A stretch of 64,000 nucleotides of DNA. Origin: Pseudomonas psychrophila (lineage in GTDB: Bacteria > Pseudomonadota > Gammaproteobacteria > Pseudomonadales > Pseudomonadaceae). The notes under the pieces are model-generated. The model was not told where the DNA came from, ran no database searches, and was given only the letters and a program-made list of their open reading frames with translations. Within the stretch, counting starts at the first letter, position 1, and every line of letters starts with the position of its first letter. The DNA lies in contig NZ_JYKZ01000001.1 in assembly GCF_001043005.1 (NCBI RefSeq), forward strand, positions 124,001-188,000, given 5' to 3'. The position numbers and the translations under genes were made by a program. This document shows positions 1 to 7,029 of the stretch, one piece after another.

Positions 1-615
1 GAGCGGGTTCAACGCGAAGGTTGGTCAGCGGTGATGTCGATTGTTGAAGGGGGGCAGTATCGCCATCCCGACGGGCTGTTTTACGGTGGCGACGGCGCCA
101 GCTGGTCGAACCGGACCCTGCACCGCATTCTCCAGGAGCATGTGGCGCACGCCAGCAGCGTCATGTGTTTCGATCTGCACACCGGTGCCGGTGATTACGG
201 CCATCCGATGCTGATGACCATCGCCCAAGCGCCTTATCCGGCACTGGAGGATGCTCAGCGGCTGTTTGGCCCATGGCTGTTCACCCTGATGACCGGCGCT
301 GGAAGCCACAGTGATACGGGCGTTGCCGCCACGGCAACCGGGTACACCTCGCAAGCCATCATCAATGCCCTGCCCGGCGTGCGGTTGATGCCGTTTGTGA
401 TCGAGTGCGGGACCTATCCGGGCGAGCAGATTCATACGGTGTTGCGCGACGACCAGTGGCTGCACCTGCACGGCGACCTGTTCAGCCCGCAAGCCCGGCA
501 GATCAAGCTCAAACTGCTGGAGCAATTTTTCCCGGCCGACCCTGACTGGCAAGAGCTGGTATGGGTGCGTACACGGCAGATTTGGGAGCGGGCGCTAGCG
601 TCCCTTACCCAGTAG
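1..615 (+). CDS. DUF2817 family (M14 carboxypeptidase-like) protein, 5'-truncated by window edge
   Basis: The reading frame is open from base 1, so only the C-terminal part (about 205 residues) is present. The sequence has the family hallmarks GGQYRHPDGLFYGG, a WSNRTL segment, FDLHTGAGDYGH and a late VIECGTYPG stretch. DUF2817 proteins are predicted zinc carboxypeptidase-like enzymes related to peptidase M14. The DLHTG and IECGT motifs fit the second half of such a fold, and the first metal-binding motif would lie upstream of the window. A REP palindrome ending in a T-run follows the stop codon. The substrate is unknown. Confidence 0.75.
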   Translation, partial: ERVQREGWSAVMSIVEGGQYRHPDGLFYGGDGASWSNRTLHRILQEHVAHASSVMCFDLHTGAGDYGHPMLMTIAQAPYPALEDAQRLFGPWLFTLMTGAGSHSDTGVAATATGYTSQAIINALPGVRLMPFVIECGTYPGEQIHTVLRDDQWLHLHGDLFSPQARQIKLKLLEQFFPADPDWQELVWVRTRQIWERALASLTQ

Positions 616-624
616 CCCCTTGTC

Positions 625-720
625 CTGTGGGAGCGGGCTTGCTCGCGATGGCATTAGCGCAGCGTGCCGGATGTGCCGTGTTGCTTGCATCGCGTGCAAG
701 CCCGCTCCCACAGTTTTTTT
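625..720. repeat. REP palindrome (class A) with trailing T-run
   Basis: CTGTGGGAGCGGGCTTGCTC at the left is mirrored by a GCAAGCCCGCTCCCACAG arm at 696-713, with a central variable segment of about 45 nt. Seven Ts follow the right arm (714-720), so the element could also act as a transcription terminator for the gene ending at 615. The same arm sequence recurs five more times in the window. Confidence 0.85.
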
Positions 721-799
721 CGTATCCGATGTCTTTTAGTTAAGAAAAACTAAAGCACACAACAGTTTTAGACCTCTATTCTTACTCATGCGATGCCTC

Positions 800-841
800 T
801 TATTCTGGTCACGTCCTCGCACAGGGCACACACCAGAATAA
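800..841. promoter_or_regulatory. 10-bp inverted repeat in the leader of the Rieske operon
   Basis: TTATTCTGGT (800-809) and ACCAGAATAA (832-841) are perfect reverse complements separated by 22 nt. The right arm sits directly before the AAGGAG ribosome-binding site at 843-848. It could be a regulator-binding dyad or an RNA hairpin that influences ribosome access. No other repeat lies in this leader. Function is inferred only from position and symmetry. Confidence 0.45.
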
Positions 842-855
842 TAAGGAGAGACCGC

Positions 856-1923
856 ATGTTTATGCGCAACGCGTGGTATGTCGCAGCCAGTGAAACCGAG
901 TTGGGTGAGGAGTTGCTTGCGGTCAAGCTGCTCAATGAGTCGGTGGTGTTGTATCGCAAGGAGGATGGCACCCCGGTAGCCCTGGAGGATGCTTGCCCGC
1001 ACCGCAAGCTGCCGCTGTCGTTGGGCCGACGCAAAGGCGATGACATCGAGTGCGGCTATCACGGCCTGACCTTCGACTGCTCCGGCAGTTGCGTAAAAGC
1101 CCCTGGCAGCAGCCATGTGCCCAAAGGCGCCAAAGTGCGCAGCTACCCGCTGCAGGTGCGTTACGGCCTGATCTGGATCTGGATGGGCGACGCCGAACTG
1201 GCCGATGCCGACAAGATCTGTCACGTACCCGAGTGGGGCGATCCTGACTGGGGCCTGAATCGTGGCGACAGCATGATCATTCCTTGCAACTACCTGTACA
1301 TGACCGACAACCTGCTTGATCCGTCCCATGTGGCCTGGGTCCATCAGTCCTCGTTCGGCAACGCTGCCTGTGCCCAGGAACCGCTGCAAACCACGGTTAC
1401 CGATGTCGGCGTGATCGTTTCGCGCTGGATGCGTGACGTTGAAGTCGCGCCCTTCTATGCCAAGTTCGTCAAATTCAGCGGCCACTGTGATCGCAAGCAA
1501 CACTACGAAGTCCACTATCCGGCCCAGGCCATCATCAAGGCCATCTTCACCCCGGCGGGCACAGGCAGCGATGACGGCGCGCTGCATGAACAGGTATTCC
1601 TGATGAACTCCTACAATTTCATGACCCCTATCGACGACTCGAACACGCGCTATTACTGGTTTCAAGTGCGTAATTTCGATCAGGACAACGAGGACATTTC
1701 CCGTCAGTTTGACGAAGACGTGCGCCACGCGTTTGCCGAGGACCGGGTTGTACTTAGCGCTGTGCATGAGGGCATGGCCCACAAGCGCAGCCCGAATATT
1801 GACCTGGCTTCAGACGCGGGGCCGTTGCGGTTTCGACGCAATCTGGCGCGACTGATTGCATTGGAACAACCCCAGGAGCTGATCCCGCTGGTACCCGCCA
1901 AGCCGAATACCGTGGAGGCCTGA
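856..1923 (+). CDS. Rieske non-heme iron oxygenase, large subunit (VanA-type)
   Basis: A 355-residue oxygenase component. The N-terminal Rieske [2Fe-2S] ligands are C47-x-H49 and C66-x2-H69. The mononuclear iron motif is D155-x2-H158-x4-H163 in NLLDPSHVAWVH. The length and order fit the vanillate O-demethylase/dicamba-demethylase type, which are homotrimers without a beta subunit. The ATG at 856 is preferred because AAGGAG lies 7-8 nt upstream; an in-frame extension to 793 has no such site. It is followed 1 bp later by its reductase, so the two form an operon. Members of this family remove methyl groups or hydroxylate aromatic and N-methyl compounds. The substrate cannot be assigned, and no other catabolic gene is adjacent. 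Confidence 0.85.
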   Translation: MFMRNAWYVAASETELGEELLAVKLLNESVVLYRKEDGTPVALEDACPHRKLPLSLGRRKGDDIECGYHGLTFDCSGSCVKAPGSSHVPKGAKVRSYPLQVRYGLIWIWMGDAELADADKICHVPEWGDPDWGLNRGDSMIIPCNYLYMTDNLLDPSHVAWVHQSSFGNAACAQEPLQTTVTDVGVIVSRWMRDVEVAPFYAKFVKFSGHCDRKQHYEVHYPAQAIIKAIFTPAGTGSDDGALHEQVFLMNSYNFMTPIDDSNTRYYWFQVRNFDQDNEDISRQFDEDVRHAFAEDRVVLSAVHEGMAHKRSPNIDLASDAGPLRFRRNLARLIALEQPQELIPLVPAKPNTVEA

Positions 1924-1924
1924 G

Positions 1925-3022
1925 ATGAGCACTCAAACACCGGGTTTTAAAGCCTGGCGGGTGATCGACAAGCAACCTGAAAGCGCAATCATCACGTCCT
2001 TCGTCCTGACGCCCGCAGACGGAATCAGCCAGCTTGATTTCCGCCCCGGCCAATTCCTCACGCTGCGCCTGACACTGACAGACCGCAGCACGGTGATACG
2101 CAATTACAGCTTCAGTGCCTGCGCTGCCAATGGGCGCCAGGTGCGGATTTCGGTCAAGCGCGAACCTGCGCCCTTCGACCAACCCCATTTGCCATCCGGG
2201 CTGGGCTCCAGCCATCTACACGACTGCGTGCAGGTCGGGGACCTGCTGGACGTTGCGGGCCCGTCCGGCACGTTTGTACTGGACGAGATCAGTACACGAC
2301 CTGTGCTGCTGTTCAGCGGCGGGGTCGGTCTGACACCGATGGTCAGCATGCTCCACACCCTGAGCCAGCAGCCGGGCCGGACCGTGCACTTTGTGCATGC
2401 CTGTGAGAACGGGGCGGTGCACGCGTTACGCGAGGAGGTCCTGGCCCTGGCCGACAAGCGCTCGGGCATTGCCGTGCATTTTTGCTACCGCAACCCCGGG
2501 GCAGACGACGGGGGCCGCCATCACAGTGAGGGCCTGATCACGCGTCAAACCCTGCAACAGCTGCTGCCACTGGACGATTACGATGTCTACCTGTGTGGCC
2601 CCCGGCCGTTCATGCAGGCAAACTGGCGCCTGTTGCGCAGCCTTGGGGTGGCGAGGGAGCGTATTCACTATGAGTTTTTTGGGCCCGCTGCGGTGCTGGA
2701 AGAAGATGAAGCCAGTGCGGTTGCAAAACCCGCCATCGTCCAGACTGCTGCGGGCACGGATGACGACACCCTGAGTGTCTGCTTCATGCCGTCCGGTACT
2801 CGGGTGATGTGGAATGAAAGCTGTAACTCGCTGCTGGAGTTGGCCGAACAGGCGGGGCTTGAACCGGCGTTCAACTGCCGGGCGGGCCTATGCAATACCT
2901 GTCAGGTCCGACTGCAGGAAGGCACTGTGGAGTATCTGGAGGAACCACTGGATGCACCGCAACCCGGCGACATCCTGCTGTGCTGCACACGCCCCACCAG
3001 CGCCATTACCGTGCAGTTGTAG
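1925..3022 (+). CDS. Flavin/[2Fe-2S] NAD(P)H oxidoreductase, Rieske oxygenase reductase component
   Basis: A 365-residue electron-transfer protein. In order it has a flavin-binding barrel with R59-N-Y-S (RNYSFS), an NAD-binding domain with GGVGLTPMVSM and a YLCGPRPFM segment, and a C-terminal plant-type ferredoxin with C318-x4-C323-x2-C326 and a distal cysteine in ILLCCTRP. This order is that of the GbcB/VanB-like reductases, which pass electrons from NAD(P)H to a partner Rieske oxygenase. Its start is 1 bp past the oxygenase stop, so the pair is almost certainly co-transcribed and functionally coupled. Confidence 0.88.
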   Translation: MSTQTPGFKAWRVIDKQPESAIITSFVLTPADGISQLDFRPGQFLTLRLTLTDRSTVIRNYSFSACAANGRQVRISVKREPAPFDQPHLPSGLGSSHLHDCVQVGDLLDVAGPSGTFVLDEISTRPVLLFSGGVGLTPMVSMLHTLSQQPGRTVHFVHACENGAVHALREEVLALADKRSGIAVHFCYRNPGADDGGRHHSEGLITRQTLQQLLPLDDYDVYLCGPRPFMQANWRLLRSLGVARERIHYEFFGPAAVLEEDEASAVAKPAIVQTAAGTDDDTLSVCFMPSGTRVMWNESCNSLLELAEQAGLEPAFNCRAGLCNTCQVRLQEGTVEYLEEPLDAPQPGDILLCCTRPTSAITVQL

Positions 3023-3031
3023 GCGCACACA

Positions 3032-3058
3032 AAAACGCCGGGGCAAGCCCGGCGTTTT
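3032..3058. terminator. Bidirectional intrinsic terminator
   Basis: AAAACGCCGGG and CCCGGCGTTTT form an 11-bp stem with a 5-nt loop and A/T tails on both sides. It sits between the convergent reductase and GNAT genes and can terminate both. Confidence 0.85.
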
Positions 3059-3071
3059 CATGAGTCTGGTT

Positions 3072-3353
3072 TCAGGTATTGGCCTGAGGGCGCTTGTGAC
3101 GCTCCATATAACGTTCGACGTACGAACATGAAGGAATCACCTCATATCCCATCTTGTCGGCGTAATCGAGCGCCTGCTCCGTCAATGCTGCCGCTATACC
3201 CCGACCACGCAGGGCATTGGGCACGAACGTGCGATAGATATCCAGAGTCTGCTTGCCCAGATCCATGTAGGTCAGGTAAGCACGATGACCGTCGACAGTG
3301 GTCTCAAACTGGTGACCTGCCTGGTCATGGTGGATAGACAACGCCTCGCTCAT
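3072..3353 (-). CDS. Small GNAT-type N-acetyltransferase (YjdJ-like)
   Basis: A 93-residue protein containing only the core acetyl-CoA-binding half of a GNAT fold. It has a YLTYMDLG strand, IYRTFVPNALRGRGIAAALTEQ with the R/Q-x2-G-x-A-type pyrophosphate loop (RGRGIA), and VIPSCSYVERYM at the end. This size and pattern match the single-domain family represented by E. coli YjdJ. The second of two adjacent ATGs is taken because AAGGAG then sits 5 nt upstream. The gene converges on the reductase gene. The acceptor substrate is unknown. Confidence 0.8.
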   Translation of the reverse strand: MSEALSIHHDQAGHQFETTVDGHRAYLTYMDLGKQTLDIYRTFVPNALRGRGIAAALTEQALDYADKMGYEVIPSCSYVERYMERHKRPQANT

Positions 3354-3851
3354 CATTGCTCCTTCGCGGGTCTTGAACCGTGACCCCTACCTTACTGTTG
3401 TTTTTCCGCCGAGGGAACTACTACGCCGTCACGCACGAGCTGCCAGCACAGAATGTGTGAACAGGCCTGATGGAAGAGTAGTCACTCTCAATACAAATGT
3501 TCAGTTCATGGGGTCGGCTGCTGCCAGCAAATCAAGCCAGCTCAAACGTTTCTTCAGCCCGACAACCTTAAAGAAGCCCTGAACATTTTTCGGAAGGTTG
3601 AGGCTATGACGTAGAACCACACTTAAAGTCACGTTGTGCCATCACGAGCATGCCGCTGACTGCACTCCAAACTGACTGTTTTACAAGCACAATCAGTTAA
3701 ATCTAGCCGATCAACAATGCTTGCCAAATATTTTTTTTGGTTCTTGCGCTAGGTCATTTTACTTACTACAAGTAATGGGTACTATGTACGCCGGCTGTTT
3801 CCTCACTTTGAAGGAGCAGCTTTAATTAGAAAGTCCTTGAAGGGGAACACG
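3354..3851. other. Long intergenic region upstream of oprI
   Basis: About 500 bp without a convincing gene. It must hold the promoters of the GNAT gene (leftward) and oprI (rightward). The right half is AT-rich, with a T8 run at 3731-3738, as is usual before a very highly expressed lipoprotein gene. A short open frame at 3373-3582 lacks a ribosome-binding site and a recognisable product. Confidence 0.6.
3758..3785 (+). promoter_or_regulatory. Candidate oprI promoter
   Basis: TTTACT (3758-3763) and TACTAT (3780-3785) are spaced by 16 bp. An alternative pair is TTGCGC (3744-3749) with TACAAG (3767-3772). Either would give a leader of about 60-80 nt before oprI. Chosen by eye; no start site is known. 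Confidence 0.35.
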
Positions 3852-4103
3852 ATGAACAACGTTCTGAAATTCTCTGCTCTGGCATTGGCCGCAGTTCTGG
3901 CTACCGGTTGCAGCAGCGTATCTAAAGAAACTGAAGCCCGTCTGACTGCAACTGAAGACGCAGCAGCTCGCTCCCAGGCTCGTGCTGACGAAGCCTACCG
4001 TAAAGCTGACGAAGCTCTGGCTGCTGCTCAAAAAGCACAACAGACTGCTGATGAAGCAAACGAGCGCGCTCTGCGCATGCTTGAAAAAGCAAGCCGCAAG
4101 TAA
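3852..4103 (+). CDS. oprI: Major outer-membrane lipoprotein OprI (Lpp-like)
   Basis: An 83-residue lipoprotein. A lipoprotein signal peptide ends in LATG-C20, followed by an alanine-rich coiled coil (residues about 25-78) with regularly spaced alanines, typical of the Braun-type trimer. The C-terminus is SRK, and the final lysine is the residue joined to peptidoglycan in Lpp-type proteins. The ATG at 3852 has AGGGG upstream; an upstream in-frame codon would spoil the signal peptide. A strong terminator follows at once, so it is monocistronic. The neighbouring minus-strand gene is an L,D-transpeptidase that could perform the peptidoglycan linkage. Confidence 0.95.
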   Translation: MNNVLKFSALALAAVLATGCSSVSKETEARLTATEDAAARSQARADEAYRKADEALAAAQKAQQTADEANERALRMLEKASRK

Positions 4104-4124
4104 TAGTCCTTCGGGATTATTATC

Positions 4125-4154
4125 AAGCCGACCTATTTATAGGTCGGCTTTTTT
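4125..4154 (+). terminator. oprI terminator
   Basis: AAGCCGACCTA and TAGGTCGGCTT form an 11-bp stem with a TTTA loop, followed by a T-run. It lies 22 nt after the oprI stop. Confidence 0.9.
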
Positions 4155-4182
4155 ATTGCCTGCCGGTTACTAAGCAGTCAAT

Positions 4183-4219
4183 AAAAAGCCGCCGAAGGTA
4201 TTAACCGCGGCGGCTTTTT
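4183..4219. terminator. Terminator for the L,D-transpeptidase gene (bidirectional)
   Basis: AAAAAGCCGCCG and CGGCGGCTTTTT are 12-bp arms around a 13-nt loop. The element has A/T tails on both sides and lies 33 bp past the stop codon of the leftward gene. It also backs up the oprI terminator. Confidence 0.8.
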
Positions 4220-4251
4220 AATGCGCGTTTTTAGTGCGTTTTTAGTGCGTT

Positions 4252-5280
4252 TTACTGCACGTAGTCCAAAGACTGGCCACCCACCACTGTGGAATTGGAT
4301 ATGCCGATTTCTGCAGGTATACCCGTCTCGGCACCCACAACAGGGAACGCTTTGTCCTTGTCGATCTGGATGCTGTTTTCCAGGTCTTTGTGCTTGAGCA
4401 AAAAGTTCATGAATGCAGCGTATTTGTTCTGCAAGTCTTCAGGGGTCAAGTGGGACTTGTCGCTGACAGCCAACAGGGAGCCATCCTTGACGTTCAGGGG
4501 CTCATGCACCTCAAGGAAGACCTTCCCGCCGCTGACACCAATCTTGTACGGCTCGTTAATGATTCGCACAGGCGTCCCGACAGGCACCATGCGCGACATT
4601 TCAAGCACGTTCTGGTTAAGCATCCGGAAGCAGCCATGGCTGGTCCCCGTGCCAATACCAAACTTGGCGTTCGAACCATGGATCAAGTAGCCCGGCATGC
4701 CGAGCGTGAACTTGAAAGGGCCCAATGGGTTATCTGGCCCGGCAGGCACAACGTTCGGTAGCGGGTCGCCATTTCGGGCGTGCTCGGCCTTGATCGAAGC
4801 CGGTGGCGTCCAGGTCGGATTGGGCGTCTTGGCAGTGATTTTGGTCTGCCCCAAAGGCGAGCCCCACCCCTCGCGGCCAATCCCCAGCGGAAAGGTGTAG
4901 ACCTTGTTCTGATCCTTCGGGAAGTAATACAAACGATACTCGGCCAGGTTGATCACGATCCCTTCACGCTTGCCCGGCGGCAGAATGAACTGGGTTGGCA
5001 ACACAATATCGGTGTCGACTATCGTTCCATCCAGGTTCTTCTTGACCGGCAACCAGGCATCCACTCCCGGGTTCGCTGCGATCATTTCCGAATAGCCCAG
5101 CTCGTACTTGTTTCCCAGATCAGCAAAGGAGTCTTCGTACTTGCCCTTGATGACCTGCACTTCGCCGACAACATCTTCGCCAGGCGGTGGCAGCGGGAAT
5201 TCAAGCGCGACAGCGGGACCCGCAACACAGAGTGCGGCAACTGACAGGTAGCGGGTGACGGCAGGTAGGCGCGACAACAT
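4252..5280 (-). CDS. L,D-transpeptidase (ErfK/YbiS/YcfS type)
   Basis: A 342-residue periplasmic enzyme. It has a Sec signal peptide ending near VAL-EFPLPP, a LysM-like segment (about residues 40-75, GKYEDSFADLGNKYELGYSEMIAANPG) and a YkuD catalytic domain (about 105-245). The catalytic motif is HGSNAKFG followed by S-H-G-C217-F-R. Enzymes of this group replace a D-Ala on meso-DAP with another acyl acceptor. In E. coli the ErfK/YcfS/YbiS enzymes attach Braun lipoprotein to peptidoglycan. The start at 5280 gives a clean signal peptide with AAGG upstream; ATGs 5' of it would add a charged extension. Its position back-to-back with oprI makes OprI a likely substrate (inference). Confidence 0.88.
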   Translation of the reverse strand: MLSRLPAVTRYLSVAALCVAGPAVALEFPLPPPGEDVVGEVQVIKGKYEDSFADLGNKYELGYSEMIAANPGVDAWLPVKKNLDGTIVDTDIVLPTQFILPPGKREGIVINLAEYRLYYFPKDQNKVYTFPLGIGREGWGSPLGQTKITAKTPNPTWTPPASIKAEHARNGDPLPNVVPAGPDNPLGPFKFTLGMPGYLIHGSNAKFGIGTGTSHGCFRMLNQNVLEMSRMVPVGTPVRIINEPYKIGVSGGKVFLEVHEPLNVKDGSLLAVSDKSHLTPEDLQNKYAAFMNFLLKHKDLENSIQIDKDKAFPVVGAETGIPAEIGISNSTVVGGQSLDYVQ

Positions 5281-5377
5281 CCGGAACATCCTTCGCATAA
5301 TCAACGGGGGACAAAAAAGGGAGTGTACACCGCGCCCACGGGGAGCGTGAGCCGGCTAGGGCATCAAACAGGTAACA

Positions 5378-5671
5378 TCATAGTTCAAAGCGCAACTCTG
5401 GCCAGATAGGCTCCGTGCCACGTCGCTGCGACTCGATAATTGCCCGGCACAGAGGGCATAACCGATGATCCTGAAAGACCTTGCGAGTGACATCCGACCA
5501 ACGCGGTTGTGCAGGTAGCAATGAGCCACACAAGGTACGGTCAATGGTGCCTCCCAGCTCCAGTTGACGCGTCACCAGATGCACCCGTACCTCCTGGCAG
5601 GCGAACAAATCGAGCTGTTCGTCAGGCTCGATCAGTTGATAGGCATATAAAGACCAGGCAGGACGCGACAT
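5378..5671 (-). CDS. Conserved hypothetical protein with C-terminal CPLC motif
   Basis: A 97-residue protein starting MSRPAWSLYAYQLIEPDEQLDLF. It carries an EVRVHLV strand, a lone cysteine in RTLCGSL, and L-C-P-L-C-R near residue 75. The three cysteines could form part of a small metal site, but no family is recognised with certainty. The start at 5671 is preferred to an upstream in-frame ATG because the extension is proline/arginine-rich. It lies 58 bp beyond tesA on the same strand and may be co-transcribed with it. Confidence 0.6.
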   Translation of the reverse strand: MSRPAWSLYAYQLIEPDEQLDLFACQEVRVHLVTRQLELGGTIDRTLCGSLLPAQPRWSDVTRKVFQDHRLCPLCRAIIESQRRGTEPIWPELRFEL

Positions 5672-5729
5672 CGGGGGCTCCAAATCGGGGGGGCGCCACC
5701 TTAGCCGAAACACTGCCACTAGAAAAGCA

Positions 5730-6335
5730 TCAAAGCAGGGGTTTTAGCGCCGGCCACACATTATCCAGCAAAAGCCCCTGTGCCCCGACCGCCGGGTGAA
5801 TGCGATCAGCCTGCATCAGCTCGGGTTTGCCCCCTACGCCCTCAAGGAAAAACGGCACCAGAGTGACCTTTTTTTCTTTGCCCAACTCAGCGTAAACCGC
5901 AGCAAAGGACTGGGTATAACGCGCACCGTAATTGGGCGGCAATTGCATTCCCAAAAGCAGCACCTTGGCACCCGCCTGTTGAGAGGCATCGATCATCCCT
6001 GCAAGATTTTGTTTCAATTGAGCAGGCAGTTGGCCACGCAGGCCATCATTGCCGCCCAGCTCTACAATCACCACCTCTGGCTTATGCTCTGCAAGCAGTG
6101 CAGGCAGCCGCGCAAGCCCTCCAGCGCTGGTGTCACCGCTGATTGAGGCGTTGACCACCTTATCGTCGTATCCTTGCTCCTTGAGCCGCTGTTCGAGCAA
6201 CGACACCCATCCCAGACGGGTATCCAGGCCGAAAGCCGCGCTGATACTATCGCCAACGATCAAGATTGTTCCCGCCGTTGCCGTCTGCGCCATGCACATC
6301 AGGGCCAGAGCAGCACTTAAAAACCACACACGCAT
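5730..6335 (-). CDS. tesA: Acyl-CoA thioesterase I / lysophospholipase / arylesterase TesA
   Basis: A 201-residue SGNH hydrolase of the periplasm with a signal peptide cleaved near TATA-GT. The block I serine is in VGDS30, the glycine/asparagine oxyanion residues are in ELGGNDGLRG, and the D177-x2-H180 dyad is in DRIHP. Length and motifs match TesA of Pseudomonas and E. coli. The ATG at 6335 has GGAG 7 nt upstream. That ribosome-binding site overlaps the start codon of the divergent ABC ATPase gene. An upstream ATG at 6347 is less likely. Confidence 0.93.
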   Translation of the reverse strand: MRVWFLSAALALMCMAQTATAGTILIVGDSISAAFGLDTRLGWVSLLEQRLKEQGYDDKVVNASISGDTSAGGLARLPALLAEHKPEVVIVELGGNDGLRGQLPAQLKQNLAGMIDASQQAGAKVLLLGMQLPPNYGARYTQSFAAVYAELGKEKKVTLVPFFLEGVGGKPELMQADRIHPAVGAQGLLLDNVWPALKPLL

Positions 6336-6345
6336 TGGATTCTCC

Positions 6346-7029
6346 ATGGGCGAAAGTATTCTCACCGCGCAGAACCTTAGCAAAGTGGTTCCCAGCGCGG
6401 AAGGCGAGTTAACCATCCTGCACCCCTTGAGCCTTGAATTGAACAAGGGCGACAGCCTGGCGATTGTCGGTGCATCCGGCTCGGGCAAGTCCACCTTGCT
6501 GGGCTTGTTGGCAGGCCTGGACCTGCCCAGTCAGGGCGAAGTGATTCTGGCCGGTCGCGCACTGAGCACGCTGGACGAAGACCAGCGCGCTCGGGTACGG
6601 GCCGAACACGTGGGTTTCGTGTTCCAGTCATTCCAGTTGCTCGACAGCCTCAACGCCCTGGAAAACGTCATGTTGCCCCTGGAGCTTGAGGGCCGAAAAG
6701 ATGCCCGCGAACATGCCCGCCATCTGCTGGATCGCGTCGGCCTTGGCCAACGCCTGAGCCATTCGCCGCGCCAGCTCTCCGGCGGTGAACAGCAGCGAGT
6801 CGCCATTGCACGGGCGTTTGCGGCCAACCCGGATGTGCTGTTTGCCGATGAACCCACCGGCAACCTGGACAGTCACACCGGCGAGCGCATCACCGACCTG
6901 CTCTTCGAACTCAACAAGGAACGCGGCACCACCCTGGTGCTGGTGACCCATGACGAACGCCTGGCCCATCGGTGCCGGCGCCTGATCCGTCTTGAAGCTG
7001 GCCATCTGGTCGGCCCTCTGGAGCCCTGA
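6346..7029 (+). CDS. ybbA: ABC transporter ATP-binding protein (YbbA/LolD-like)
   Basis: A 227-residue ABC ATPase with Walker [10 protein letters not shown] (42-50), Q-loop [12 protein letters not shown], signature [14 protein letters not shown], Walker [13 protein letters not shown] and H-loop VTHD. It belongs to the MacB/LolD/YbbA group that powers FtsX-type permeases. Its start lies only 10 nt from the divergent tesA start, the arrangement also seen in E. coli. The stop overlaps the permease start (TGATG), indicating translational coupling. The substrate of the Ybb system is not established. Confidence 0.9.
   Translation: MGESILTAQNLSKVVPSAEGELTILHPLSLELNKGDSLAIVGASGSGKSTLLGLLAGLDLPSQGEVILAGRALSTLDEDQRARVRAEHVGFVFQSFQLLDSLNALENVMLPLELEGRKDAREHARHLLDRVGLGQRLSHSPRQLSGGEQQRVAIARAFAANPDVLFADEPTGNLDSHTGERITDLLFELNKERGTTLVLVTHDERLAHRCRRLIRLEAGHLVGPLEP

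Noticed and set aside
561..743. 60-codon frame crossing the end of the DUF2817 gene
   Set aside because: It reads through a REP palindrome, which dictates its sequence, and has no family match.
3373..3582. 69-codon open frame in the oprI upstream region
   Set aside because: No ribosome-binding site, no recognisable domain, and it overlaps an AT-rich promoter-like area; GC-rich genomes yield many such frames.
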